Source: Clostridia bacterium
GTDB taxonomy: Bacteria > Bacillota > Clostridia > Oscillospirales > Acutalibacteraceae
Direction: 5' to 3'
Assembly (NCBI GenBank): GCA_017380575.1
Contig: JAFODS010000072.1
Coordinates: 1 to 64,000, forward strand
Length of the DNA stretch: 64,000 nucleotides
The notes below the pieces were generated by a model. That model did no database searches and was not told the DNA's origin. It saw only the letters and a list, made by a program, of their open reading frames with translations. Below are positions 18,547 to 27,348 of the stretch, in pieces. How positions within the stretch are numbered: position 1 is the first letter of the stretch; every line of letters begins with the position of its first letter. The translations under genes and the position numbers were made by a program.

Positions 18547-18668
18547 AATGCCGACAGGATTTAAAGAATATAGTTTTTGTGTCTTGTCAGTAAGTTTGAC
18601 GGGGCATTTTTCTTTATCGGGGTAACGAATGACGTTAGTGAGCATTTTAAATGTTTCTCAAATCGTCA
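18547..18668 (+). promoter_or_regulatory. Unclassified structured leader of the uracil permease gene
   Basis: Two RNA structures can be drawn. First, AATGCC (18547-18552) pairs with GGCATT (18603-18608) and encloses GACAGGA (18553-18559) with TCTTGTC (18582-18588); a T-rich tract TTTTTCTTTAT follows, so this may act as a terminator or aptamer. Second, TGACG-TGAG-CATTT (about 18630-18646) pairs in register with AAATG-CTCA-CGTCA (about 18649-18668), just before the ribosome site. It fits neither the purine riboswitch core nor a PyrR-binding loop that I can recognise. Confidence 0.5.
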
Positions 18669-18699
18669 TCGGATATAAATAATTGAAGGGATGATATTA

Positions 18700-20142
18700 A
18701 TGGCAAAAAAAGAAAAATTTGTCATCGGTGACCAGGGTATTCACGATGCGTCTGTGCTCGGTTGGCCGAAAATGTTAGTGCTTGGTGTTCAGCACACATT
18801 TGCAATGTTCGGTGCGACGGTTCTTGTTCCGCTTCTTACCGGACTTGATGTTGCAACAACACTTCTTATGGCAGGTCTTGGTACACTGTTCTTCCACCTT
18901 GTAACAAAAGGTAAGGTTCCTGCTTTCCTCGGTTCATCATTTGCTTTCCTCGGCGGTTATGCAGCTGTGGCTCCGTTTCTCGACAAATACGGAAATGTCT
19001 GGGTAGAAGGAGCGGGTGAAAAATTTGCAAATCTTGAAATGCTTCCGTACGCTTGTCTTGGCGTTGCTGTTGCAGGTCTTATCTATCTTGTATTTTCTTT
19101 GCTTATTAAAGTTGTAGGCGTTAAGAAGGTTATGAAGTTCTTCCCGCCTGTTGTTACAGGTCCGATTATTATCGCAATCGGTCTTAGCCTTGCGGGTTCA
19201 GCTGTTAATAACTGTAAAACCTGCTGGCCTCTTGCACTTATCGCACTTGCAATTGTTGTTATTTTCAACATCTGGGGTAAGGGAATGGCAAAAATTGTTC
19301 CGATTCTCCTCGGTGTTGTCGGTTCATATATCATTGCTCTTATCGTAGGTAACTGGTTCGGTTACGAGCCGATGGCAATTAATTTTTCAAAAGTTCAGAT
19401 TATCATTGACAACATCGCAAACGGTAAAATCCTTGGTGCGGATGCTCTTATCGGTTGGCCGATTACAAAGGAAGCAACTATCCTTGGTGTTGATTTCAGT
19501 CAGACATCTAAGGTTGTAAGCTCAATCATCGCAATTGCTCCTATCGCACTTGCAACAATGATGGAACATATCGGTGATATTTCTGCTATCAGTGCAACCT
19601 GCGGCAGAAACTTCATTTCTGAACCCGGTCTTCACAGAACACTTATCGGTGACGGTGTTGCAACAACACTTGCATCACTTGTCGGTGCACCTGCAAACAC
19701 AACATACGGCGAAAATACAGGCGTTCTTGCTCTTTCAAAGGTTTATGACCCGAAGGTTGTAAGAATTGCGGCTATCTTCGCAGTTGGTATTTCATTCTTC
19801 CCGATCGTTTCTGCAATCATCAGCTCTATCCCGACAGCAATCATCGGCGGTATTTCATTCATCCTCTATGGTATGATTTCAGGTATCGGTGTAAGAAACG
19901 TTGTTGAAAACAAGGTTGACTTCTCAAAGAGCCGTAACCTCATCGTTGCAGCAGTTATCCTTGTTTGTGCACTCGGTCTTGGAAGCGTAAGCTTCACAAT
20001 CGGCAAGGTTAGCATTACACTTACAGCTCTCGCAGTTGCTGCTATTGCAGGTATTCTTCTTAATGCAATCCTTCCCGGCAACGACTATGTTTTCGATGCA
20101 GAGTCTTACGACAACGCAAAGAAATCCAAAGGCGACAAATAA
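18700..20142 (+). CDS. uraA: Uracil permease (NCS2 family)
   Basis: The 480-residue, roughly 14-helix transporter imports a nucleobase with protons. MMEHIGDISA (TM8 Glu) and GAPANTTYGENTG (TM10) match the uracil-type branch of NCS2 rather than xanthine/urate members (NQ motif). ATG 18700 is chosen, 9 nt after GAAGGG; an ATG at 18691 abuts that site. It is monocistronic, with a structured leader and a strong terminator, so leader-based control by a pyrimidine or purine signal is likely. Confidence 0.9.
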   Translation: MAKKEKFVIGDQGIHDASVLGWPKMLVLGVQHTFAMFGATVLVPLLTGLDVATTLLMAGLGTLFFHLVTKGKVPAFLGSSFAFLGGYAAVAPFLDKYGNVWVEGAGEKFANLEMLPYACLGVAVAGLIYLVFSLLIKVVGVKKVMKFFPPVVTGPIIIAIGLSLAGSAVNNCKTCWPLALIALAIVVIFNIWGKGMAKIVPILLGVVGSYIIALIVGNWFGYEPMAINFSKVQIIIDNIANGKILGADALIGWPITKEATILGVDFSQTSKVVSSIIAIAPIALATMMEHIGDISAISATCGRNFISEPGLHRTLIGDGVATTLASLVGAPANTTYGENTGVLALSKVYDPKVVRIAAIFAVGISFFPIVSAIISSIPTAIIGGISFILYGMISGIGVRNVVENKVDFSKSRNLIVAAVILVCALGLGSVSFTIGKVSITLTALAVAAIAGILLNAILPGNDYVFDAESYDNAKKSKGDK

Positions 20143-20156
20143 TTTATAATATCAGG

Positions 20157-20186
20157 ACAGGGCTGTTTAACAGCCCTGTTTTTTTA
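20157..20186 (+). terminator. Terminator of uraA
   Basis: ACAGGGCTG and CAGCCCTGT around TTTAA, then eight T. Confidence 0.95.
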
Positions 20187-20214
20187 TGTCTGAAACCGAC
20201 AGCTTTTAAGCAAG

Positions 20215-20251
20215 ACAAAACCCGTTAAAAGTTTCTTTAACTTTTAACGGG
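20215..20251 (-). terminator. Terminator of the DUF4838-GH92 operon
   Basis: CCCGTTAAAAGTT and AACTTTTAACGGG form a perfect 13-bp stem; on the minus strand it is followed by TTTTG. Confidence 0.88.
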
Positions 20252-20268
20252 TTGTTTGTTTGATTTAT

Positions 20269-22158
20269 TTATCTCCAGTTGAACGGGCGGAGCATAAAGT
20301 CGACGTCTTCTTTGTTTTCGGGGATAAGACCGAAGGAGGAAACTCTGCTTATTCCGTGCGATTTGAAAGCATCGTAAAGCTCCTCGTTAGCCTTGAGTCT
20401 GAATGGGTTAAGGAAGAAGTACTCACCGAGGAATTGGTTAGCCTTGAAATATTCCCAGCTTAAGTTTGCAACTTCAACGTTGAATCGCTGTTCATCCGTG
20501 ATGTCTGCATTAAGTGCTTTTTTCCAAAGGCGGTCAAGCTTTGATATCGTGTGAATCGGATAGTATCCGGACTGATAATGCCAGTCAAAGTCGAAAGCGT
20601 GAGCTGTTGCGGCAATCTGTGCTGTCTGAATATCAAGGATTTCTTTGATATATGGTGCTGCATCTTCACCGTAATATGCTTTGATGAAGTCCATCATATG
20701 ATATTCAACGTCGCAGTCAACATCCCACTGAAGCTTTGTGAGAAGATAGTTTCTGAGTTCGTTGAATGCCGCGTAGTGTCCGTCACCGCAGTTGTAAATG
20801 TAACCTGTAATGCCGATGTCGTGCATATACTTAATTGTTGACTGCATTGTGCCGAAGTTTGAGAAAAACTGAGCAACGTTAAGGAAATTGATTGTGTAAT
20901 CGTAGATGTAAGTTGTTTCTGCAACCTTTGTCCAGTTGAGGAAATCTTCAGCAATTCTCGGCTCGTGTTCACCGTAAGCTGTAAGAAGTGTTTCTTCCTG
21001 AACATCCTCGTTACCACATTCTGTGAGCGGATGGCTTCGGCAGGCACTGTGGAGTCCGCAGAGAACAGGAGCAACATTTTTATTGCACTTAAGGCTTAAA
21101 TCCTGCGGAGGTCTTTCAGTTTCAAGATAAGCGAAGAATGTGAACATAAAGTCAGGATAATCTTCGTCGAGTGCATCTGCAAGGTTGTTTGTGAAGATAA
21201 GAGTCGGAGCACAGACGCTGCCGTACTTTTCGTAAAGAGCCTCACAGCTTTCACAATGGCAGTAGTTCTGATTGTCCTTCTGTCCGATATGAACATATTT
21301 TGCACCGATTGTGTTCGCTTCAATTTTTTCTCTTACGCTTGCAATTGTGATATCGAGAACATCCGGGTTTGAAAGGCATACGTGGTCGGTTGAACGTGTA
21401 CCGTCTTCCTGAAGAGCAAAGTATTCGGGATGCTCAGCAAAAAGTGAATCAGGAACAAGAGAGGGGAGTGAAGCGTCCCATACAACATAAGTAAGTGCAC
21501 CGCCGTATGCTGTTGCAGGCTGCCAGAAAGAAACGTTCATCTTGGTTCTTGCTCTGTGTGCATCGTTTGTTCCTGCGCAGTCGTTTCTTCTTACTGAGAA
21601 TGACGGTTCAACCGTTCTGTCGATATCAGCATCAACAATGATATCTTCGTTCTCGGGAACAACTTCGAGTGTCGGTGTGAACCAACGAACACCGAGATAT
21701 TCCTCAAGGAAGGTGTAAACACCGTAGAGTGTGCCTCGGCTGTCTGCACCTGTAATTATGAAATAATCACCGTCGGAATAAAGTCTGAAACCATCAGTTT
21801 TGATTTCGGAACGGTCGATTGCAACAATACTTTCTTCAAGCTCTGTTTCACCGACGATGAAAGCTTTACTGCCTTTCGGAAGATTGCTTTCTGTGACGAT
21901 ATCAAGCTTTGCACCGCTGATTTTTTCAATGTATGTCTGCAATTCTTCGGTTGCGGTAACAATACATTCGTCAGGGTTTTCAGCTGTAACAATATAATAT
22001 TCAGAAACTCCGTTATCAACAATTACCATTTCGGTTGCGACTGACGGGGGAGTGTAAACTCCTCCGCCGTAGTCGATGTTTTTGTCAACCGGAATAAGGC
22101 CCATTGAAAGAAACAGAACTTCAATAACGCAGAATAACGCTTTGATATATTCTAACAT
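20269..22158 (-). CDS. DUF4838 domain protein (glycan-active, GH67-like architecture)
   Basis: 629 residues with one N-terminal hydrophobic segment (about 5-22, signal or anchor). Residues about 40-180 form the alpha-glucuronidase-like N-terminal alpha/beta domain (TATEELQTYIEKISG, FIVGET, TLYGVYTFLEEYLGVRWFTP), followed by the DUF4838 TIM-barrel-like region with NYCHCESCEALYEKYG and HSACRSHPLTECGN. Such proteins occur in polysaccharide-degradation clusters; activity is unproven. Stop-to-start gap from GH92 is 12 bp, so they form an operon with the mannosidase upstream. The pairing suggests host or plant glycan trimming. Confidence 0.82.
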   Translation of the reverse strand: MLEYIKALFCVIEVLFLSMGLIPVDKNIDYGGGVYTPPSVATEMVIVDNGVSEYYIVTAENPDECIVTATEELQTYIEKISGAKLDIVTESNLPKGSKAFIVGETELEESIVAIDRSEIKTDGFRLYSDGDYFIITGADSRGTLYGVYTFLEEYLGVRWFTPTLEVVPENEDIIVDADIDRTVEPSFSVRRNDCAGTNDAHRARTKMNVSFWQPATAYGGALTYVVWDASLPSLVPDSLFAEHPEYFALQEDGTRSTDHVCLSNPDVLDITIASVREKIEANTIGAKYVHIGQKDNQNYCHCESCEALYEKYGSVCAPTLIFTNNLADALDEDYPDFMFTFFAYLETERPPQDLSLKCNKNVAPVLCGLHSACRSHPLTECGNEDVQEETLLTAYGEHEPRIAEDFLNWTKVAETTYIYDYTINFLNVAQFFSNFGTMQSTIKYMHDIGITGYIYNCGDGHYAAFNELRNYLLTKLQWDVDCDVEYHMMDFIKAYYGEDAAPYIKEILDIQTAQIAATAHAFDFDWHYQSGYYPIHTISKLDRLWKKALNADITDEQRFNVEVANLSWEYFKANQFLGEYFFLNPFRLKANEELYDAFKSHGISRVSSFGLIPENKEDVDFMLRPFNWR

Positions 22159-22170
22159 AAGGTCACATCC

Positions 22171-24426
22171 TTACTTTGCTTTGTTTGCCATTGTAAATTC
22201 AAGCTCGCCACCGCCCATAAGCTGGTCGTGAGTGATATAGCAACCGTCAAGCTCAACACCGTTAAGCCTGATTGATTCAACATAAACATTTTTCTTACCC
22301 TGGTTGTGAGCTGTAACTTTAAGAGTCTTGCCGTTGCCGAGAGCGATTTCAGCACTGTCAAGGTTCGGTGAACCGAGCCAGTATTTGTCGCTGCCTGCAA
22401 GCGGATAGAAACCCATTGCGGAGAATACGTACCAGGAGCTGAGTGTACCGCCGTCATCGTTACCGTCAAGTCCGTTTATGTCGTCGCTGAAACGTTCGGA
22501 AAGTGTCCAGCGAACCCACTTCTGTGTAAGGTCGGGTCTGCCTGCGTTTGCGAAGAGGTAAGGCGTATGGATATCGTGCTGATTACCGATCCAGAAGCCG
22601 TGACTCGGGTCGATTGCCGCACGGTTGAGCGAAGCATCCTGCATAAACTTGTTAAGCTCGGAAACGAAGTATTCTTCTGAACCGAAAAGTTCAATCATTC
22701 CGTCGATATCGTGAATAGCGCTCCAACGCCACTGTCTTGCACTGCCTTCACTGTAGCAGGATGCGAACTTTTTGATCATAACTGCATCATAGAATGCTGT
22801 GATATAAGGGCTGAAGTTCCATACGAATGTGCCGTCGGAATTTCTTGCCTGGAAGTACTTTGTTTCAGGGTTGAAAAGGTTTTTGTAATACATAGCCTTT
22901 TCGCTGTATCTTTCAACGTCTTCAGTATAACCGAGCTGTTCGGCAAGAACGGCAATTGCATTGTCTTCCCACGCATACTCAAGTGTAAAACTTACAGATT
23001 CTTCACCGTTTGCAAGGTCATCGGGAATGTAGCCGTACTCGTTATATTCCTTGATGAAGTTTCTGCCCGAACGGTTTACGCTGTTTTCTGATGAGTTTTT
23101 CATATATTTGTAAAGAGTTTCAACATCAAAATCACGGAAGCCTTTAAGATAGCTTTCTGTAATCATAATGTTTGTCGGGTCACCGTGCATTGAAGAAGCA
23201 TAACCCGCACCCATCGGCCATCTCGGAATTGATCCGCCGATCTTTGTCATTTCAACAAGGCTGTTGAGGCAGTCGTTCTGGATTTCGGGCTCAATAAGAG
23301 TGTAAAGTGAGTGAGTATCACGGCATGTATCCCAGAGTGACATATCGGATCTGTAAGTATAGCCGTCAGCAACGTGAACCTTTTTGTCAAATCCGAGGTA
23401 TTCACCGTTAACGTCAGTGAAATCTGTCGGCATAATCATGCTGTGGTAAAGAGCGGTATAGAATACTCGCATAATCTCTTCGTCAGAGCTCTTAACCTTG
23501 ATTTCTGAAAGATTTTCGTCCCAATTTTCAACGGCTTTGTTTCTTACACCGTCAAAGTCGAGGTCACCTGTTTCAGCTTCAAGATTAAGCTTTGCGTTTT
23601 CAACGCTTACAAAGCTTACTGCAAGCTTAAGTTCAACGCTGTCGTCCTTGATATTTCCGAAGTTGATATCAACTCCGAGGTCTGAAGAATCGCCTGTAAC
23701 TTCAAATGACTTGATTTCTTTGTCTGCTTTAGCGGCAAAATAAACGGGAAGACCGTCGTATCTGCTGGAGAAAGCGGCGTAAATAACGCTTCCGCCTGTA
23801 ATAAGACCTGTTTCAGGGTCATATTCTGCAAAGCCACTGTCAGAACCGTAGTTACCGGCTGTGCTTGTCACGTCAATAAAAAGTCGGGCATCTTTGGAAT
23901 TGCCGAAAGTATATCTGTGAACACCTGTGTGGTCATCCGCTGTAAGCTCAACAAGGCAGTCAACAGATTTCAGATGAACAGCATAATATCCGGGAGCTGC
24001 AACCTCGTTTTTATGAGAGTACGGGAGAATGTCAACCTTACTGTTTCCGACAGTAGGTGTTACACGGAAAATCTGATAATCTTCCGCACCTGTACCTGAA
24101 AGTCGGGAATGGCTGAAACCTTTAATATGTCCGTGTTCGTAATAATATCCCGATGTGTTTGTTTTGAATATGTATGCACCGCCGATGAATGAGGTATCAG
24201 AACCGAGTCTTACTGCACCGAAGGGTGTGCATGCTGCGGGGCTGAGCATACCGCAAGCCCAGGGTGTACCGCCTGTGCCGATAAACGGATCAACGTACTG
24301 TGTGTACTCTCCGACAACAGGTTCGGGCATTTCAACAGGCATCATTGCGATACCGTTAAAAAGTCCTGCAAACGCAGTTTCAAAAACAATAAATACGGAA
24401 ACGATTATTCTTATGATTGGCCACAT
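22171..24426 (-). CDS. GH92 family alpha-mannosidase, exported or membrane-anchored
   Basis: The 751-residue enzyme belongs to the calcium-dependent, inverting exo-alpha-mannosidases. Family marks are YVDPFIGTGG at about 54, PFGAVRLGSD, GFSHSRLSGTG, the DTCRDTHSLY region, and GNDDGGTLSSWYVFSAMGFYP near the C terminus. The N-terminal WPIIRIIVSVFIVF segment acts as a signal or anchor. Start at 24426 has TTGGAGGG just upstream; the longer frame to 24459 lacks such a site. Mannose cut from N-glycans or yeast mannan is the expected product. Confidence 0.9.
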   Translation of the reverse strand: MWPIIRIIVSVFIVFETAFAGLFNGIAMMPVEMPEPVVGEYTQYVDPFIGTGGTPWACGMLSPAACTPFGAVRLGSDTSFIGGAYIFKTNTSGYYYEHGHIKGFSHSRLSGTGAEDYQIFRVTPTVGNSKVDILPYSHKNEVAAPGYYAVHLKSVDCLVELTADDHTGVHRYTFGNSKDARLFIDVTSTAGNYGSDSGFAEYDPETGLITGGSVIYAAFSSRYDGLPVYFAAKADKEIKSFEVTGDSSDLGVDINFGNIKDDSVELKLAVSFVSVENAKLNLEAETGDLDFDGVRNKAVENWDENLSEIKVKSSDEEIMRVFYTALYHSMIMPTDFTDVNGEYLGFDKKVHVADGYTYRSDMSLWDTCRDTHSLYTLIEPEIQNDCLNSLVEMTKIGGSIPRWPMGAGYASSMHGDPTNIMITESYLKGFRDFDVETLYKYMKNSSENSVNRSGRNFIKEYNEYGYIPDDLANGEESVSFTLEYAWEDNAIAVLAEQLGYTEDVERYSEKAMYYKNLFNPETKYFQARNSDGTFVWNFSPYITAFYDAVMIKKFASCYSEGSARQWRWSAIHDIDGMIELFGSEEYFVSELNKFMQDASLNRAAIDPSHGFWIGNQHDIHTPYLFANAGRPDLTQKWVRWTLSERFSDDINGLDGNDDGGTLSSWYVFSAMGFYPLAGSDKYWLGSPNLDSAEIALGNGKTLKVTAHNQGKKNVYVESIRLNGVELDGCYITHDQLMGGGELEFTMANKAK

Positions 24427-24514
24427 AAAAAATCCCTCCAAAGAATTATTATAATTCAACTATATATTAGAAACAGAAAAAAGTCAAATTTTATTAAAAG
24501 AAAAAAGGGGCTGT

Positions 24515-24554
24515 AAAAAAGGGAGCTGTAAAAACAATTTGTTTTTACAGCTCC
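24515..24554 (-). terminator. Terminator of the GT2-TagF gene
   Basis: GGAGCTGTAAAAACA and TGTTTTTACAGCTCC, a 15-bp perfect stem, then a T-rich run on the minus strand. A partial copy (GGGGCTGTAAAAAA) lies just beyond it. Confidence 0.9.
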
Positions 24555-24561
24555 TTGTGAG

Positions 24562-27174
24562 TTATTTAATAAGTTCGTAAAGTCTGTCGCGGTGTTTTGT
24601 ATCTCTTTCACCGAAGAAATCGTCCGTTCTCTTTTTGTAAACGGGATCAGCCTCAAAGTTGTTTTCAGCAAGCTTTCTGACGGATTCAATAAGCTCAGCG
24701 GATGTAAGTGTTATATCGCCGAAGCCTTCTTCAAGCGGAAGGTCGAGCTTGTGGTAACCGTGAGTAACACCTGCACGGAACTGATCGTAATCCGGCACAA
24801 AATAGATAATCGGTCTGCTGAGATAAACAAAGTCGAAAACAACGGAAGAATAGTCGGTAATCATTGCAAGATAATCCTGCATATTGATACCTTCCTGAGT
24901 TACGTTGATTCTCGGGTTGTCAACCTTGATATATTTATCGTAGTCACTGAAAATCGGATGATTCTTAAAGTCAAGAGTGAGGTCGTGCTTTTCAAGGATT
25001 TCCGCAAGCTCCTTTGAATTGAGGAAGCTGTGAATTTCCTTGTAGAACGGAGAATCAAGGAATTTGTCAACGAAAAGCTCACGTGTGTTATCAACGTACT
25101 CACCGATAAGGTTTTTACGCCAGGACGGAGAGAAGAGAATTTTTCTCTTTGCGGGAACGGAAACGTCGATTGTGTCAAATCGCGGCATACCGCTGTAAAG
25201 AAGATCCGATTCCTTGAAACGGTAAATTTCGCAGAAATTCTTTCTTTCAAACTCAGAGGAAATAACAACCTTGTCAACGTTGGATTTTTCCTTTGTGTAC
25301 ATAAACGGAAGGTTTGCATGAAGCACACCGTGCTGAAGATAGATGATGTCAAGGTCCATAATGTCGTAATACCATCTTAAAGGAAGGTTTCCGAATGGAC
25401 TGATGATTGAAATTGAGCTGAAAGATGTAAGAACCTTCTTCGCATTGAGGAAAAGTATTCTGTGCTTTAAGCTCTTGAATTCAACAAGATATTTTCTGTG
25501 CTTGAAAGAGAAATATTTACTCTTATCCTTGAGATTGTCGATGATGTAATATCTCTGCACACCGTCTTTGATTTCAAAGTCGTGGATAAACTGCTGGTAA
25601 GCGTTGTCAAAGATATTTTCTCTGTCACAGTAAAGCCAGATTTCTTTTCCGTTTCTCTTGAATTTAGCAGTTTTTCTGTAAATAAAAGCGTTTCTGTTTT
25701 CCTTTGATGTTGCAATGTCAGCTCTGTTACCGACTGCCTTAAGCTCAGCTTCAGATGCAGATTTTACGGTAATGCCTCTTGATGCCTTATCAAAGTTAAC
25801 AACATATTTTCCGCAGGCAGCAACGTTTCTTACGTTGTTGACTACGCACTTGAAGCTGAAAAATACGGACGGTGAAATGTATGTGTCGCCGATAAGAATT
25901 TTGAATCCGATGTAGTTATTGCCTGTAAGATTAACGTCAATCTCGAATCCGCCGAAATTATTGGTTATTCCCTTTGCTTTGTAACAGCTGAAAAGGGTAT
26001 CAGTCATCGGAATTTCCTGAAGATTGTTCTTGCCGTTATCGTAGAAAAGGCGAAGCTCAGTATAGGGGATGACGCCCGTCTTCACAAAGCCTGAAATATT
26101 GATTCTGTCGTCGATAATACGGACTGTATCAAAAACAATTGTATGCGGCTGTGAAAACCAAAGCTGATTTTTACTGAATACGCTCAAGGATGTGTTGTTA
26201 CAAGCGTAATCGTAATCAAGCTCCTTAAGACGCATAAAGCATTCAATGTGGTACGGGTCAACGTAAATTGAGCTTACAATGATACTCTCGTCAATCTTTT
26301 TGAGAATTTCCTTAATAACAGAGAGCTGTTTTGCTTCAAGCTCCTTGTCAGCGTGGGTAACAAGAAGGTCAGAAGTGATTCTCCAGTTAAGGTTGTAAAC
26401 AACCATTGCCTGAGCTGTCGGATGCGGTTTGCCGTCGGGTGTTTTAAGCACGCCGAGAAGCTTGTTGAAAAAGCCGATGTACTGATCAAAGCAGTAATAC
26501 GGGTCGTTATAAATTGAACTTGCGGAGCCTGAATGGCGGAAATAAGTGTAAACAGCTTCCTTGACAAATCCGAATTTCTGCTTACGTGAAATCCAGTAGA
26601 AGATGAAAAGCTGATCCTCGCCGAGCGTAAGGCTTTCGTCAAAAAGGATACGGTCTTTCGCATCAACGTTTTTAACGCAGACGTTCATTGTTGTCTGCAT
26701 AAGGTTAGAGTCAGTGTTGATATCGTAAATTCCTGTGTGGTTTACAACGTCGTATCTCTTATGAGTTGTAATTTTTCCCGTTTCGCTGAGGTAGTCGATT
26801 GTATAAGTAACAAGGTCAACCTCGTTATAATTCTTTTCAAAAAAGTTATAGATGTCCAGAAGTGTGTTGTTGGAAATTGAGTCGTCAGCGTCAAGGAAGA
26901 GGATATACTTACCCTCAGCAAGCTCAAGACCTTTGTTACGTGCGGAGGAAACACCGCCGTTTTCTTTTTTATAGTAAAGAACGTTACTGCAACTCTCCTT
27001 GAGTCGGGTGCAAATCTCGTCACTTTTGTCCTTGGAGCCGTCGTTGATAAAAACAACCTGAAAATCAGAAGAACTCATTGTCTGCTGATTAAGGCTGTTC
27101 ATACACTTTTCTAAATGTTTTTCGCAGTTATAAACAGGGATTACAACTGAAATTTTGTAAGCAAAATCCGACAT
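24562..27174 (-). CDS. GT2 glycosyltransferase fused to CDP-glycerol glycerophosphotransferase
   Basis: 870 residues in three parts. Residues about 1-240 are a GT-A glycosyltransferase (VVIPVYNCEKHLEKCM, FINDGSKD, ENGGVSSARNKGLELA, LDADDS). Residues about 330-480 are a beta-rich linker of unknown role. Residues about 500-865 are the TagF/CDP-glycerol glycerophosphotransferase domain (LQHGVLHANLP, ILFSPSWRKN, DYSSVVFDFVYLSRPIIYF). It probably builds a glycosylated poly(glycerol-phosphate) or teichoic-like surface polymer at the inner face of the membrane. It has its own promoter and terminator. Confidence 0.9.
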   Translation of the reverse strand: MSDFAYKISVVIPVYNCEKHLEKCMNSLNQQTMSSSDFQVVFINDGSKDKSDEICTRLKESCSNVLYYKKENGGVSSARNKGLELAEGKYILFLDADDSISNNTLLDIYNFFEKNYNEVDLVTYTIDYLSETGKITTHKRYDVVNHTGIYDINTDSNLMQTTMNVCVKNVDAKDRILFDESLTLGEDQLFIFYWISRKQKFGFVKEAVYTYFRHSGSASSIYNDPYYCFDQYIGFFNKLLGVLKTPDGKPHPTAQAMVVYNLNWRITSDLLVTHADKELEAKQLSVIKEILKKIDESIIVSSIYVDPYHIECFMRLKELDYDYACNNTSLSVFSKNQLWFSQPHTIVFDTVRIIDDRINISGFVKTGVIPYTELRLFYDNGKNNLQEIPMTDTLFSCYKAKGITNNFGGFEIDVNLTGNNYIGFKILIGDTYISPSVFFSFKCVVNNVRNVAACGKYVVNFDKASRGITVKSASEAELKAVGNRADIATSKENRNAFIYRKTAKFKRNGKEIWLYCDRENIFDNAYQQFIHDFEIKDGVQRYYIIDNLKDKSKYFSFKHRKYLVEFKSLKHRILFLNAKKVLTSFSSISIISPFGNLPLRWYYDIMDLDIIYLQHGVLHANLPFMYTKEKSNVDKVVISSEFERKNFCEIYRFKESDLLYSGMPRFDTIDVSVPAKRKILFSPSWRKNLIGEYVDNTRELFVDKFLDSPFYKEIHSFLNSKELAEILEKHDLTLDFKNHPIFSDYDKYIKVDNPRINVTQEGINMQDYLAMITDYSSVVFDFVYLSRPIIYFVPDYDQFRAGVTHGYHKLDLPLEEGFGDITLTSAELIESVRKLAENNFEADPVYKKRTDDFFGERDTKHRDRLYELIK

Positions 27175-27208
27175 CTGAACAAGTCCTTTTCAAAATATTT
27201 TTCATTTT

Positions 27209-27237
27209 ATTTTACAATAGTACGAAGAAAAAATCAA
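27209..27237 (-). promoter_or_regulatory. Promoter of the GT2-TagF gene
   Basis: Minus strand TTGATT (27232-27237), 17-bp spacer, TAAAAT (27209-27214). Confidence 0.65.
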
Positions 27238-27284
27238 TATAAACTGACAATTAAAGTGTTTTGACAGTATATTTTCCCTCCTGA

Positions 27285-27313
27285 TTGACTTTTTAAAGGT
27301 GAAATATTATAAT
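27285..27313 (+). promoter_or_regulatory. Promoter of the acyltransferase gene
   Basis: TTGACT (27285-27290), 17-bp spacer, TATAAT (27308-27313), 36 bp before the start. Confidence 0.8.
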
Positions 27314-27348
27314 ACGAAAGGAAATTTTCCGACAGAGGGGGAGGAAAA

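Noticed and set aside
18403-18645. 80-codon minus-strand frame before uraA
   Set aside because: Crosses the exonuclease terminator and the uraA promoter and leader; no ribosome site.
18520-18690. Purine riboswitch or PyrR attenuator before uraA
   Set aside because: No GTTTCTACC-type junction and no AGTCCAGAGAGG-like loop.
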